Below are positions 8,066 through 15,844 of a stretch of 64,000 bases of DNA, piece by piece; position 1 is the first letter of the stretch, and every line of letters starts with the position of its first letter. The position numbers were made by a program, and so were the translations under genes. The notes beneath the pieces were generated by a model that saw only the letters and a program-made list of their open reading frames with translations, was not told where the DNA came from and did not search any database. The stretch is from M3007 sp964539805 (lineage in GTDB: Bacteria; Bacteroidota; Bacteroidia; Chitinophagales; Saprospiraceae): NCBI GenBank assembly GCA_964539805.1, contig CAZIKN010000006.1:39093-103092 (forward strand). The letters run 5' to 3'.

Positions 8066-8902
8066 ATGCCACGCCTATCTTTGTTTCTTTTCGCATCCAG
8101 TATTTTTTTGGCTGTTTCTTGTAAAAATGACTCCCAGCAATTAGGCTCGCCTAATGCAAAAACAATTGAAACCAGCCCCACAGCCAGCCCCAAACAATTG
8201 GGCGGCCAGTGGTTTTGTATGGATTTCTGCTCCCGTTCCGGCCAATATGGTTCCGTGTTGGGGGCCATCAACAATGCTCATTCTCCCTATGCTTTTGCTT
8301 TTGAGGTGAATCCCGAAAGGCCCGACAGCATTATTTTATACAATGGCCTTGAGCGCTGGGCCTTGAAGGCCAGGTACAACATTGACACCGTTGAGCTTAA
8401 GGAAGCAAGACCGGGGAAATCCATCTTTTTGGTTTTTGATTCTAAGGGCGATCGCTCCATTACGATGTTTGACGGCACCACAGGTTCAACCCATTTGGAT
8501 AAGTTTCAGAAATCCAAAGCATCAACGCCAGATGCATACGGTGCCTTTATGACCGCACTTAACCATCAGTTGTTCGGGGGCACCATGACAACGGTTGGCA
8601 AAAATGTAAAAGTGGCCGGCGAGGTGCAGTTTAAGTCTGGCGGGTTTTTGCAAGGATTTAAAGAATTTGATCGCTATGAGGTCTGCACGGCGGGAGATTG
8701 TTTTGTTACGGGCAGCACTTTGGATGTGATGTCCTTGAGCAATTCCAAGAATAAGGATGAGTTTAAGCTGTTTGGTTTTAAATACAGCAAACAAAACGAC
8801 ACGCTCACCTTGTACAACCTGATCAATAACAATCCGGACGAAAAGGGGGCATTTACGGTAGGTACTCCCGCATATAAGTTTTCAAGAAAAGTGCAATATT
8901 AG
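8066..8902 (+). CDS. Hypothetical lipoprotein
   Basis: 278 aa, no family recognised. The N-terminus is a lipoprotein signal with lipobox LAVSC at about residue 19, then a Ser/Pro/Thr-rich linker (SPNAKTIETSPTASPKQLGG) and a folded part rich in aromatic and acidic residues. Two short Cys pairs (CMDFC; CTAGDC) may be oxidised in the envelope. Probably outer-membrane or periplasm-attached. It precedes the MsbA-type exporter by about 14 bp in the uncorrupted order, so the two may be co-transcribed. The last 300 bp occur again at 9179-9479 because of the assembly artefact. Confidence 0.75.
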   Translation: MPRLSLFLFASSIFLAVSCKNDSQQLGSPNAKTIETSPTASPKQLGGQWFCMDFCSRSGQYGSVLGAINNAHSPYAFAFEVNPERPDSIILYNGLERWALKARYNIDTVELKEARPGKSIFLVFDSKGDRSITMFDGTTGSTHLDKFQKSKASTPDAYGAFMTALNHQLFGGTMTTVGKNVKVAGEVQFKSGGFLQGFKEFDRYEVCTAGDCFVTGSTLDVMSLSNSKNKDEFKLFGFKYSKQNDTLTLYNLINNNPDEKGAFTVGTPAYKFSRKVQY

Positions 8903-9023
8903 GCTCAAACGAATCAATGCTTCAACTGCTCCGTTATTTCAGGCCTTATCGGCATTACATCGTTCTGGCAATTTGCTGCAATTTGCTGATGTCCCTTTTT
9001 ATGGTGGTCAGCATACCTGTTTT
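8602..9023 (+). repeat. False assembly duplication, first copy
   Basis: This 422-bp block (end of the lipoprotein gene plus first 107 bp of the exporter gene) recurs base for base at 9179-9600, offset 577. It runs directly into the N gap. The most economical reading is two contigs with overlapping ends that were joined with a gap instead of being merged. Confidence 0.85.
8917..9023 (+). pseudogene. Truncated extra copy of exporter start (assembly artefact)
   Basis: Identical to the first 107 bp of the full exporter gene at 9494, then cut by Ns. Not a real second gene. Confidence 0.8.
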
Positions 9024-9123
9024 NNNNNNNNNNNNNNNNNNNNNNNNNNNNNNNNNNNNNNNNNNNNNNNNNNNNNNNNNNNNNNNNNNNNNNNNNNNNN
9101 NNNNNNNNNNNNNNNNNNNNNNN
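9024..9123. other. Assembly gap (100 N)
   Basis: Exactly 100 undetermined bases, a standard placeholder length. Immediately after it, 9124-9178 repeats the 55 bp that precede the gap (8969-9023), which begins with the 10-mer CAATTTGCTG twice in a row. No real sequence is likely to be missing. Confidence 0.95.
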
Positions 9124-9178
9124 CAATTTGCTGCAATTTGCTGATGTCCCTTTTTATGGTGGTCAGCATACCTGTTTT

Positions 9179-9600
9179 AAATGTAAAAGTGGCCGGCGAG
9201 GTGCAGTTTAAGTCTGGCGGGTTTTTGCAAGGATTTAAAGAATTTGATCGCTATGAGGTCTGCACGGCGGGAGATTGTTTTGTTACGGGCAGCACTTTGG
9301 ATGTGATGTCCTTGAGCAATTCCAAGAATAAGGATGAGTTTAAGCTGTTTGGTTTTAAATACAGCAAACAAAACGACACGCTCACCTTGTACAACCTGAT
9401 CAATAACAATCCGGACGAAAAGGGGGCATTTACGGTAGGTACTCCCGCATATAAGTTTTCAAGAAAAGTGCAATATTAGGCTCAAACGAATCAATGCTTC
9501 AACTGCTCCGTTATTTCAGGCCTTATCGGCATTACATCGTTCTGGCAATTTGCTGCAATTTGCTGATGTCCCTTTTTATGGTGGTCAGCATACCTGTTTT
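9179..9600 (+). repeat. False assembly duplication, second copy
   Basis: Copy of 8602-9023. The part 9179-9479 is the lipoprotein C-terminal half without its start; the part 9494-9600 is the true start of the exporter gene. A lipoprotein fragment annotated here would be spurious. Confidence 0.85.
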
Positions 9601-11305
9601 GCAGCCATTTCTGCAAATATTGTTCAATCCCGAGACAAAGGAAGCGGTGCATACCGAGTTGAAAAGCCCTGGTTTTCAACGTGTGGAGCAACAAATCAAT
9701 CTGTTTTTTTCGGATTTGATCCAAACGCATGGCCGCGAAGAGGCCCTGTTAATCGTGTGTGGGCTTTTAGTGTTTTGTTTTTTTGGGAAAAACCTGTTCC
9801 GTTATTTTTCCCTTTATTTTCTGGCTCCGGTGCGCAATGGTATGGTGCGGGATTTGCGCCAGAAACTGCTTGAAAAAATGCTCCGCCTGCCCTTGTCTTA
9901 TTTCTCCGAGTCACGCAAGGGCGATCTGATGAGCCGCATCTCCTCCGATGTGCAGGAGTTGGAATGGAGCATTATTGGTGTGGTAGAGTCCATCGCACGC
10001 GAGCCAATTGTGATATTGGGCAGTTTGGCTTTTATGATATTTGTATCGCCCGAGTTATTGATATTTGTTTTTGGGCTGATGCTTTTTTCCGCCCTCATTA
10101 TCGCTGGCGTGGGAAGGTCACTGAGAAAACAATCGGCACAGGCGCAGGGCCGCCTGGGCGCACTGGGGGCTTTGATAGAAGAAACCTTAGGAGGGCTTCG
10201 AATCATAGGGGCTTTCAACGCGCAGGATTGGCAAGCCCAACGCTTTGCAAATGAGAATTTGCGTTATGCCAAAGGCATGACCTCTCTCTACCGGAGGAAG
10301 GACCTCGCTTCACCTTTATCAGAGTTTTTGGGCATAGCAGCGGTTGCAGTGCTGCTGTGGTTCGGGGCAAGGCAGGTGTTTTCCGGGCAGATCAGTGCGG
10401 CTACCTTTATCACTTTTTTATATGCTTTTTACAATATCATTGAGCCGGCCAAGCAGCTCAGCGGCGCAATGTTTAGCATTCGAAAAGGTATGGGTGCGCT
10501 GGAGCGAGTAGAGCAGGTGCTGCAAGCGCCTGAAACCATCAGCGACGCCGCAGACGCAAGCACCATTAAGGGTTTTGAGCAAGAAGTACAGTTTAAAAAT
10601 GTCTCTTTTGCCTATCAGAATGCTGACAGGACTGCCTTAAGTGAAATAAATTTTGTGCTCAAAAAGGGGCAGATTATTGCCCTTGTTGGGGCCTCCGGGG
10701 CCGGAAAAAGCACTATTGCTGATTTGCTTCCCCGGTTTTATGATGTCAGTGAAGGCCAAATTTTGGTGGATGGCCATGACATTCGCGGTTTGCGCCTGCA
10801 TGATTTGCGCGAATTGATGGGGGTTGTCAGTCAAGAGGCCATTCTTTTTAATGACAGTATCCGCAACAACATTGTTTTTTCAAACCAAAAAGCTACACAA
10901 CAGGAGATAGAGGCAGCGGCCAAGGCCGCCAACGCCCATGATTTTATCCTGAACTTGCCTGATGGATACGATACCAACATCGGCGACAGGGGCAGCAAAC
11001 TCAGTGGTGGCCAGCGACAGCGTATAACGATAGCCAGGGCCATACTCAAGAACCCGCCCATTCTGATCCTTGATGAAGCTACTTCTGCCCTGGATTCCGA
11101 ATCGGAACATTTGGTGCAAGAGGCACTTGATCATTTGTTAAAAAACCGAACGGCATTGGTTATTGCACACCGCCTGAGTACCGTGCAACATGCCGATGAG
11201 ATCATTGTCATGGATCAGGGGCGCATTGTGGAGCGTGGAACCCATGCAGCGCTGATGAAAAAGGGCGAATACTACCGTCGCCTGGTGGAGTTGCAGGCGC
11301 TTTAA
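9494..11305 (+). CDS. ABC exporter, fused permease and ATPase (MsbA-like)
   Basis: 603 aa. An N-terminal six-helix transmembrane domain (residues about 1-330; coupling segment MRLPLSYFSESRKGDLMSRI is typical) is followed by a nucleotide-binding domain with Walker A GASGAGKST, Q-loop GVVSQEAILF, signature LSGGQRQR, Walker B ILILDEATSALD and switch IAHRLST. Such half-transporters dimerise; the nearest known group is MsbA, the lipid A-core flippase, but multidrug or lipid exporters look the same. Likely inner-membrane. The start is shared by a truncated artefact copy upstream. The stop abuts the stop of the convergent gene at 11306. Confidence 0.9.
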   Translation: MLQLLRYFRPYRHYIVLAICCNLLMSLFMVVSIPVLQPFLQILFNPETKEAVHTELKSPGFQRVEQQINLFFSDLIQTHGREEALLIVCGLLVFCFFGKNLFRYFSLYFLAPVRNGMVRDLRQKLLEKMLRLPLSYFSESRKGDLMSRISSDVQELEWSIIGVVESIAREPIVILGSLAFMIFVSPELLIFVFGLMLFSALIIAGVGRSLRKQSAQAQGRLGALGALIEETLGGLRIIGAFNAQDWQAQRFANENLRYAKGMTSLYRRKDLASPLSEFLGIAAVAVLLWFGARQVFSGQISAATFITFLYAFYNIIEPAKQLSGAMFSIRKGMGALERVEQVLQAPETISDAADASTIKGFEQEVQFKNVSFAYQNADRTALSEINFVLKKGQIIALVGASGAGKSTIADLLPRFYDVSEGQILVDGHDIRGLRLHDLRELMGVVSQEAILFNDSIRNNIVFSNQKATQQEIEAAAKAANAHDFILNLPDGYDTNIGDRGSKLSGGQRQRITIARAILKNPPILILDEATSALDSESEHLVQEALDHLLKNRTALVIAHRLSTVQHADEIIVMDQGRIVERGTHAALMKKGEYYRRLVELQAL

Positions 11306-12352
11306 CTACTCGGCAATCAGTTTAATACTTTCCTGTTTTTTTCGCCCGGCCACCAAATCAATGGTCTGCTCGCGTACCCCGTCGTTGATGATAACCATGG
11401 CGGTATTGGGTTCTGATTTGCCAAAACTATCAGCATAAACCGTAAGATAGTGCTCTGCACCCTCTGGCAGGGTAAAGCTGATTTCGGTAGGCTTGATCTT
11501 TAGGTACAGTTTATCCACTATTTTTTTGTCGTTCAGGAAAATGGATACCACATCGCCATCTTCTACCTGGCTGTCCCAAATTTTGATCTTGATCCTGCGG
11601 CTTTTTACCTTGAGTTCATCTTTTACTTCCACAGCCCTGCCGCCGATGGTATCAGGCTGAGTCTTTTGTGTCTGGGGCTTTACATTTGCAATGGGAGGCT
11701 CCGGCTTAGGCTCTGTTTTTTTCTTGGGTTCTTCTTTTTTGGCAATAGGCTTCTCATCGTCACAAGGAAGTTTGCAGGTGCCGCCAAAAGAAATATCAAA
11801 ACCGGGGCCAGCCTCCGTAACGTTGCTGATCAAGATGACATATTTTTCTCCGGCTTCCACTTTAAGTGGCGCCAACCATGCATTGTCATCGGGATCTGAG
11901 CAGCCTGCATCTTCACTGCTGTCGGTCTCGCCGCCCTTCAAACCGGTACGGCCCATGCAGGGTGATGTAATAAACCCAAACTGGCTATCACCGGAAGCCA
12001 TACAGCGCACTATTTTTTTGTAGGCACAATTGCCGTCCGGGGGCAGTTTAAACACCACGAAATCAATGTCATTATCTTCTTTGTGTGGCGTAATGGCAAA
12101 GGTAAGGGTACCGGGTTTTTCAACCTCAAACTTGATCCAGGTGGAGTTTTCCTCTGCCTGCCCATAATTCAGGCCATTCATAAAACAGGCTATAAAATCG
12201 GCTTCTTTTCGGTCTTTTCCTTCACCTCCGGTCTCTTTGATGGAATAGTTTTTCTTTTTACAGATGTCCATTGCGGTGGCGCAATCGCCCGTGGCTTGTG
12301 CCATTAGCGCATTGGTAAGCAAGATTGACAAGACAATCAGTGTATTTCTCAT
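11306..12352 (-). CDS. Secreted protein of unknown function
   Basis: 348 aa. Signal peptide ending LMAQ (about residue 19). Residues 20-190 contain eight or more Cys and the words GDCATAMDIC, STWIKFEVEKPGTLTFAI and DNDIDFVVFKLP, a pattern seen in Bacteroidota extracellular proteins with PPC-like beta-sandwich domains. A Lys/Pro/Glu-rich linker (about 200-235) precedes a second beta domain around IKIKIWDSQVEDGDVVSIFL, whose wording resembles small extracellular domains that report on inert or structural surface proteins. No catalytic motif. No T9SS tail is evident at the C-terminus (REQTIDLVAGRKKQESIKLI). Stop codon touches that of the exporter. Confidence 0.75.
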   Translation of the reverse strand: MRNTLIVLSILLTNALMAQATGDCATAMDICKKKNYSIKETGGEGKDRKEADFIACFMNGLNYGQAEENSTWIKFEVEKPGTLTFAITPHKEDNDIDFVVFKLPPDGNCAYKKIVRCMASGDSQFGFITSPCMGRTGLKGGETDSSEDAGCSDPDDNAWLAPLKVEAGEKYVILISNVTEAGPGFDISFGGTCKLPCDDEKPIAKKEEPKKKTEPKPEPPIANVKPQTQKTQPDTIGGRAVEVKDELKVKSRRIKIKIWDSQVEDGDVVSIFLNDKKIVDKLYLKIKPTEISFTLPEGAEHYLTVYADSFGKSEPNTAMVIINDGVREQTIDLVAGRKKQESIKLIAE

Positions 12353-12426
12353 GGTATATTTAGTGTTTCAAAGGATGATAACTGACAATACGGTGGCATT
12401 TTTGCAGCATAACGTTAAAACGTGGG

Positions 12427-12434
12427 CAAAAATA
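12427..12434 (-). promoter_or_regulatory. Candidate -7 element TATTTTTG (minus strand)
   Basis: Plus-strand CAAAAATA, 75 bp upstream of the secreted-protein start at 12352, followed on the minus strand by CCCACG. Confidence 0.4.
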
Positions 12435-12503
12435 TAAACCAGCCAAAAAATAGCCTCAACTTACGATCAAATGATAATTTTTGTAGCCGAACGTAGGCCA
12501 CTT

Positions 12504-13133
12504 TTATGCGTTTAACAACGCTTTCAGTTTTTCCTCCGACATATCTTCAAAAACAGGCTTGTGAAATTGATGGAGTTTGAGGAGCGTTTGGAGAAACATT
12601 TCCTTCTCCTGGTCGTCCATGTCGGCCACTACAATATTGGACAAATTAATCATGCCGGGATAAACGGCCTCATACGCCATTTTGCCTTTATGACTCAAGG
12701 CTATTAACTTGGAGCGGGCATCAACAGGATTGGGCTTCTCCTCCAAATGCTCATCCTTGAGCAAACGTTTGAGTACCTCGTTACCAGATGATTTCTCCAT
12801 GATGCACAAACGCATTACTTCTGTTTTTTTCATCTGTTTGTCCGGGTATAGTGTAGCCATAACCCCCCAGTCGTCCTCAGAGTATATGTTACTGTTTTTA
12901 AATACTCTTTTACTGTAAAACTGCACATAACGCGCCATAAAGCCCAGATACATGGCGATATGGCCATTGATCATTGGTGCCGTCAGGGGTATCGCCTCTT
13001 TTGGGGCCATTTGACCAGAACGCAGTACCAGCCAATGTGCGAAATCCGGCATGTCCAAGGATTCCGTCTGGCCACCCTCTTGCTCATAGACATCTGCCAA
13101 ATCAAGCAAAGACTTTATAAATTCAACTTGCAT
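12504..13133 (-). CDS. MarR-type winged-helix transcriptional regulator
   Basis: 209 aa. A winged-helix core runs from about residue 85 to 165: EDDWGVMATLYPDKQMKKTE, then MEKSSGNEVLKRLLKDEHLEEKP (recognition helix and following strand) and DARSKLIALSHKGKMAYE, the wing plus the Lys-Gly turn usual in MarR proteins. Helical ends provide dimerisation. It is divergent from the TonB receptor gene (106 bp between starts), the standard arrangement for a local regulator, but no clear palindrome was found between them. Ligand unknown. Confidence 0.75.
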   Translation of the reverse strand: MQVEFIKSLLDLADVYEQEGGQTESLDMPDFAHWLVLRSGQMAPKEAIPLTAPMINGHIAMYLGFMARYVQFYSKRVFKNSNIYSEDDWGVMATLYPDKQMKKTEVMRLCIMEKSSGNEVLKRLLKDEHLEEKPNPVDARSKLIALSHKGKMAYEAVYPGMINLSNIVVADMDDQEKEMFLQTLLKLHQFHKPVFEDMSEEKLKALLNA

Positions 13134-13238
13134 TTAGTTTTAAATAATACCAATTATTTTTTTAAAAAGTTTGATTTCATACAAACAATTTTCTTGGCTT
13201 AATGTTGTATGTGCCTTACTATCTTTTAAGTTTTTTTC

Positions 13239-15698
13239 ATGACACGTTTATCATCTGCTTTTTTACTTCTTTTTTTATGGGTATTTTCCCTTGATGCCCA
13301 AAATACGGGTTCTCTTACCGGCACGGTAAAAGACAAACTTACACAAGAATTGTTGATTGGGGCCACAATCAAATTAGATGGCACTGCTTTTGGGGCTTCA
13401 ACGGATATTAATGGCAATTTCAGTTTGTCCGGTATTCCTCCAAGATCCTACAATGTTGTGGCCACTTATCTGGGCTACGCGGCGCAAACCAAGTTCAACA
13501 TCGTGATTACCACCGGGAATGCCAATCAGTTGAATTTCGAACTTGAGCCTGATGGCAATACCCTTGGAGAGGTGGTTGTTTCTGAAAACCGTTCGGTTAG
13601 AATTGCTTCTGTAGAAACGCCGCTTTCCATTCAAAACCTCTCTGTAGAAGAGATCAAGAGCAATCCCGGAGGCAATTTTGACATTAGTCGGGTGGTACAG
13701 GCGCTCCCGGGCGTAGGCGGGGTGGCGGGTACGGGCGGTGGTTTCCGCAATGATTTGGTCATTCGTGGCGGAGGCCCCAGTGAAAATGTATATTACCTTG
13801 ATGGCGTTGAGATCCCCGTAATCAATCACTTCTCTACACAAGGGGCTGCCGGTGGGCCAGTTGGCCTGCTCAATGTTTCTTTTATTGAAGATGCTACCCT
13901 CACAACGAGTGCCTTTAATGCGCGGTATGACAATGCCCTGTCATCCGTCCTGCAATTTCGCCAGCGCGATGGCAATCCGGAGCGCTTTCAGGGCAATGTG
14001 CGGGTGAGTGGTACTGAAACGGCACTTACTGCGGAAGGGCCTTTGGGTAAAAAAAATGGCAAGACTACCTTTCTGGCCTCGGCGCGCCGCTCCTACCTCC
14101 AATTGTTGTTTGAGGCCATTGGTTTGCCCATTCGTCCTGATTATTGGGATTTCCAATACAAGGTCACCCATAAAATAAACCCCAAAACAAGCTTTACGGC
14201 CATAGGGGTGGGCGCTATTGATAAGTTCTACTTTGAGGCACCCAAGGATGCCACGCCTGAAAACCTTTATGTATTGAGCTCCGTTCCGGGTACCAACCAG
14301 TGGAACTACACTCAGGGTTTTGCACTTAAGCGTTTGATTAACAATGGTTTTTGGAATCTAACCTTTAGCAGAAACATGTTTGACAATCGTTTGGATCAGT
14401 TTGCCGACAATACGGATGGAAAACAAAACGACGAATCCAAGCGCATTTTGGGGCTGCAAAGTCAGGAAATTGAGAACAAACTCCGTTTTGACGTAAACCG
14501 TTATGCTGGCCATTGGAAACTGAGTGCAGGAGCAATGGCCCAATACGTGAAATACAATACCAATTCTTATGCTCGCTTGCGGGCCGCTGTGCTGGATAAT
14601 GCTGGCAATGTCGTCCAGAAGGCCGTAATCAATCGCTTCAATACGGAAATTGACTTCTTCAAGTTCGGCGCATTTGCTCAGGTAAACCGCACTTTTTTTA
14701 AAGAACAATTGGGTATTTCGGCAGGCCTTCGAGCAGATGGCAATACGTTTACCAGTGACGGCGAAAATGTATTGCGCACCCTAAGTCCACGACTGAGTGC
14801 CAGTTATGCCTTCGCTCCGAAGTGGAAATGGAATGCTTCTGTTGGGCGATACTACAAAACACCGCTTTACACCGTATTGGGTTTTCGGGATGAATCAGGT
14901 CGCCTGGTCAACCAGGATCAACCTTACATGCGAAACGATCATTATGTTACCGGAGTTGAATTTTTGCCCACACGTGTACTCCGATTTACCGCCGAAGCTT
15001 TTTACAAACGATATGCCGACTATCCGGTCAGTGTATTCAATGGTATTTCCTTGGCCAACCAAGGGGGCGGATTCGGAGTGCTGGGCAATGAGCGCGTGAA
15101 TGCCATAGGCAAAGGAGAGGCGTATGGCATGGAGCTGTTTGCCCAGCAAAAACTGAACAAAAATTTGTATTACACGGCTTCATACACGCTTTTTTGGTCA
15201 AAATTCAGCAATGCCGATGGAAAAATGATCTCATCAGCATGGGACAACAGGCATTTGCTTTCTTTGCTGGCTGGTTATAAATTCCGCAAAAACTGGGAGT
15301 TAGGCGTAAAATACCGTTTGCAGGGCGGCGTACCTTATACACCGCTTGATCTGGACGCGAGCCGCATCAACTATGCTACCCTTGGCACAGGTGTTTTGGA
15401 CAATAGCCGTTTGAATACACTGCGTTTGGGTAATTTTAGCCAAATGGATATCCGTGTGGACAAAAAGTGGAACTTTAAAAAAGCCACCCTGGATGTTTTC
15501 GTGGATATACAGAACTTATTGAACACTGTAAACCCTGCTCCACCCAATTACACCTTCCAGCGTACCGCAGATGGTTCAGGCTTTTTGACCACGGACAATC
15601 AGGCTTTGCGTGCAGACGGCAGCAACGCTATTCCCCTCTTATTGGACAACACAGAAGGCTCCTTATTGCCTACCTTGGGATTTGTAGTAGAATTTTAA
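13239..15698 (+). CDS. TonB-dependent outer-membrane receptor
   Basis: 819 aa. Signal peptide ending SLDAQ, then a carboxypeptidase-D regulatory-like domain at residues 22-110 (GSLTGTVKDKLTQELLIGAT, GNFSLSGIPPRSYNVVATYL). The plug follows (SVEEIKSNPGGNFDISRVVQ, NDLVIRGGGPSENVYYLDGV), then a 22-strand-type barrel with alternating aromatic segments to the C-terminal GFVVEF. TonB energises uptake; the substrate cannot be told and no SusD partner lies next to it, so an iron, cofactor or small-molecule receptor is as likely as a glycan one. Divergent from a MarR-type regulator. Confidence 0.92.
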   Translation: MTRLSSAFLLLFLWVFSLDAQNTGSLTGTVKDKLTQELLIGATIKLDGTAFGASTDINGNFSLSGIPPRSYNVVATYLGYAAQTKFNIVITTGNANQLNFELEPDGNTLGEVVVSENRSVRIASVETPLSIQNLSVEEIKSNPGGNFDISRVVQALPGVGGVAGTGGGFRNDLVIRGGGPSENVYYLDGVEIPVINHFSTQGAAGGPVGLLNVSFIEDATLTTSAFNARYDNALSSVLQFRQRDGNPERFQGNVRVSGTETALTAEGPLGKKNGKTTFLASARRSYLQLLFEAIGLPIRPDYWDFQYKVTHKINPKTSFTAIGVGAIDKFYFEAPKDATPENLYVLSSVPGTNQWNYTQGFALKRLINNGFWNLTFSRNMFDNRLDQFADNTDGKQNDESKRILGLQSQEIENKLRFDVNRYAGHWKLSAGAMAQYVKYNTNSYARLRAAVLDNAGNVVQKAVINRFNTEIDFFKFGAFAQVNRTFFKEQLGISAGLRADGNTFTSDGENVLRTLSPRLSASYAFAPKWKWNASVGRYYKTPLYTVLGFRDESGRLVNQDQPYMRNDHYVTGVEFLPTRVLRFTAEAFYKRYADYPVSVFNGISLANQGGGFGVLGNERVNAIGKGEAYGMELFAQQKLNKNLYYTASYTLFWSKFSNADGKMISSAWDNRHLLSLLAGYKFRKNWELGVKYRLQGGVPYTPLDLDASRINYATLGTGVLDNSRLNTLRLGNFSQMDIRVDKKWNFKKATLDVFVDIQNLLNTVNPAPPNYTFQRTADGSGFLTTDNQALRADGSNAIPLLLDNTEGSLLPTLGFVVEF

Positions 15699-15728
15699 AA
15701 AATAGTGCGCGAGAAATGTAAAAGTAAA

Positions 15729-15736
15729 TACCTTTG
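15729..15736 (+). promoter_or_regulatory. Candidate -7 element TACCTTTG of the carB transcript
   Basis: Exact TAnnTTTG match 116 bp upstream of the carB ATG, followed by CACCCCGAAATG. It lies before the leader peptide and terminator described next, so a transcript from here must pass the terminator to reach carB. Confidence 0.5.
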
Positions 15737-15745
15737 CACCCCGAA

Positions 15746-15802
15746 ATGAAAAAACGAACAAATACGCTTTTCAATTCGGCCATGCCGCAAATTGGTTTTT
15801 GA
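15746..15802 (+). CDS. Putative carB leader peptide (18 aa)
   Basis: An open frame ATG...TGA encodes MKKRTNTLFNSAMPQIGF. It begins about ten bases after the -7 box and its last six codons occupy the whole 5' arm of a strong terminator hairpin; the TGA falls at the hairpin tip. A ribosome finishing this peptide would cover the 5' arm and block the terminator. That is the layout of the E. coli pyrBI and pyrE leaders, where UTP level controls how closely ribosome follows polymerase. No run of a control amino acid is present, which also fits the pyr type and not the his/trp type. Start has no Shine-Dalgarno, as usual in this phylum. Confidence 0.45.
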   Translation: MKKRTNTLFNSAMPQIGF

Positions 15803-15826
15803 AAAACCGGTTTGCGGCATTTTTTT
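15782..15826 (+). terminator. Intrinsic terminator in the carB leader (attenuator candidate)
   Basis: Arm 15782-15791 (ATGCCGCAAA) pairs perfectly with 15811-15820 (TTTGCGGCAT); two G-U pairs and GGTTT/AAACC extend the stem to about 15 bp, and seven T follow at 15820-15826. It stops 18 bp before the carB ATG. It could end the TonB receptor transcript, but it lies downstream of the -7 box and leader peptide, so it should also act on the carB transcript. Confidence 0.8.
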
Positions 15827-15844
15827 AAGGTATTCCATCATACT

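Noticed and set aside
8973..9479. Frames that bridge the N gap
   Set aside because: Artefact of unknown bases and of the false duplication.
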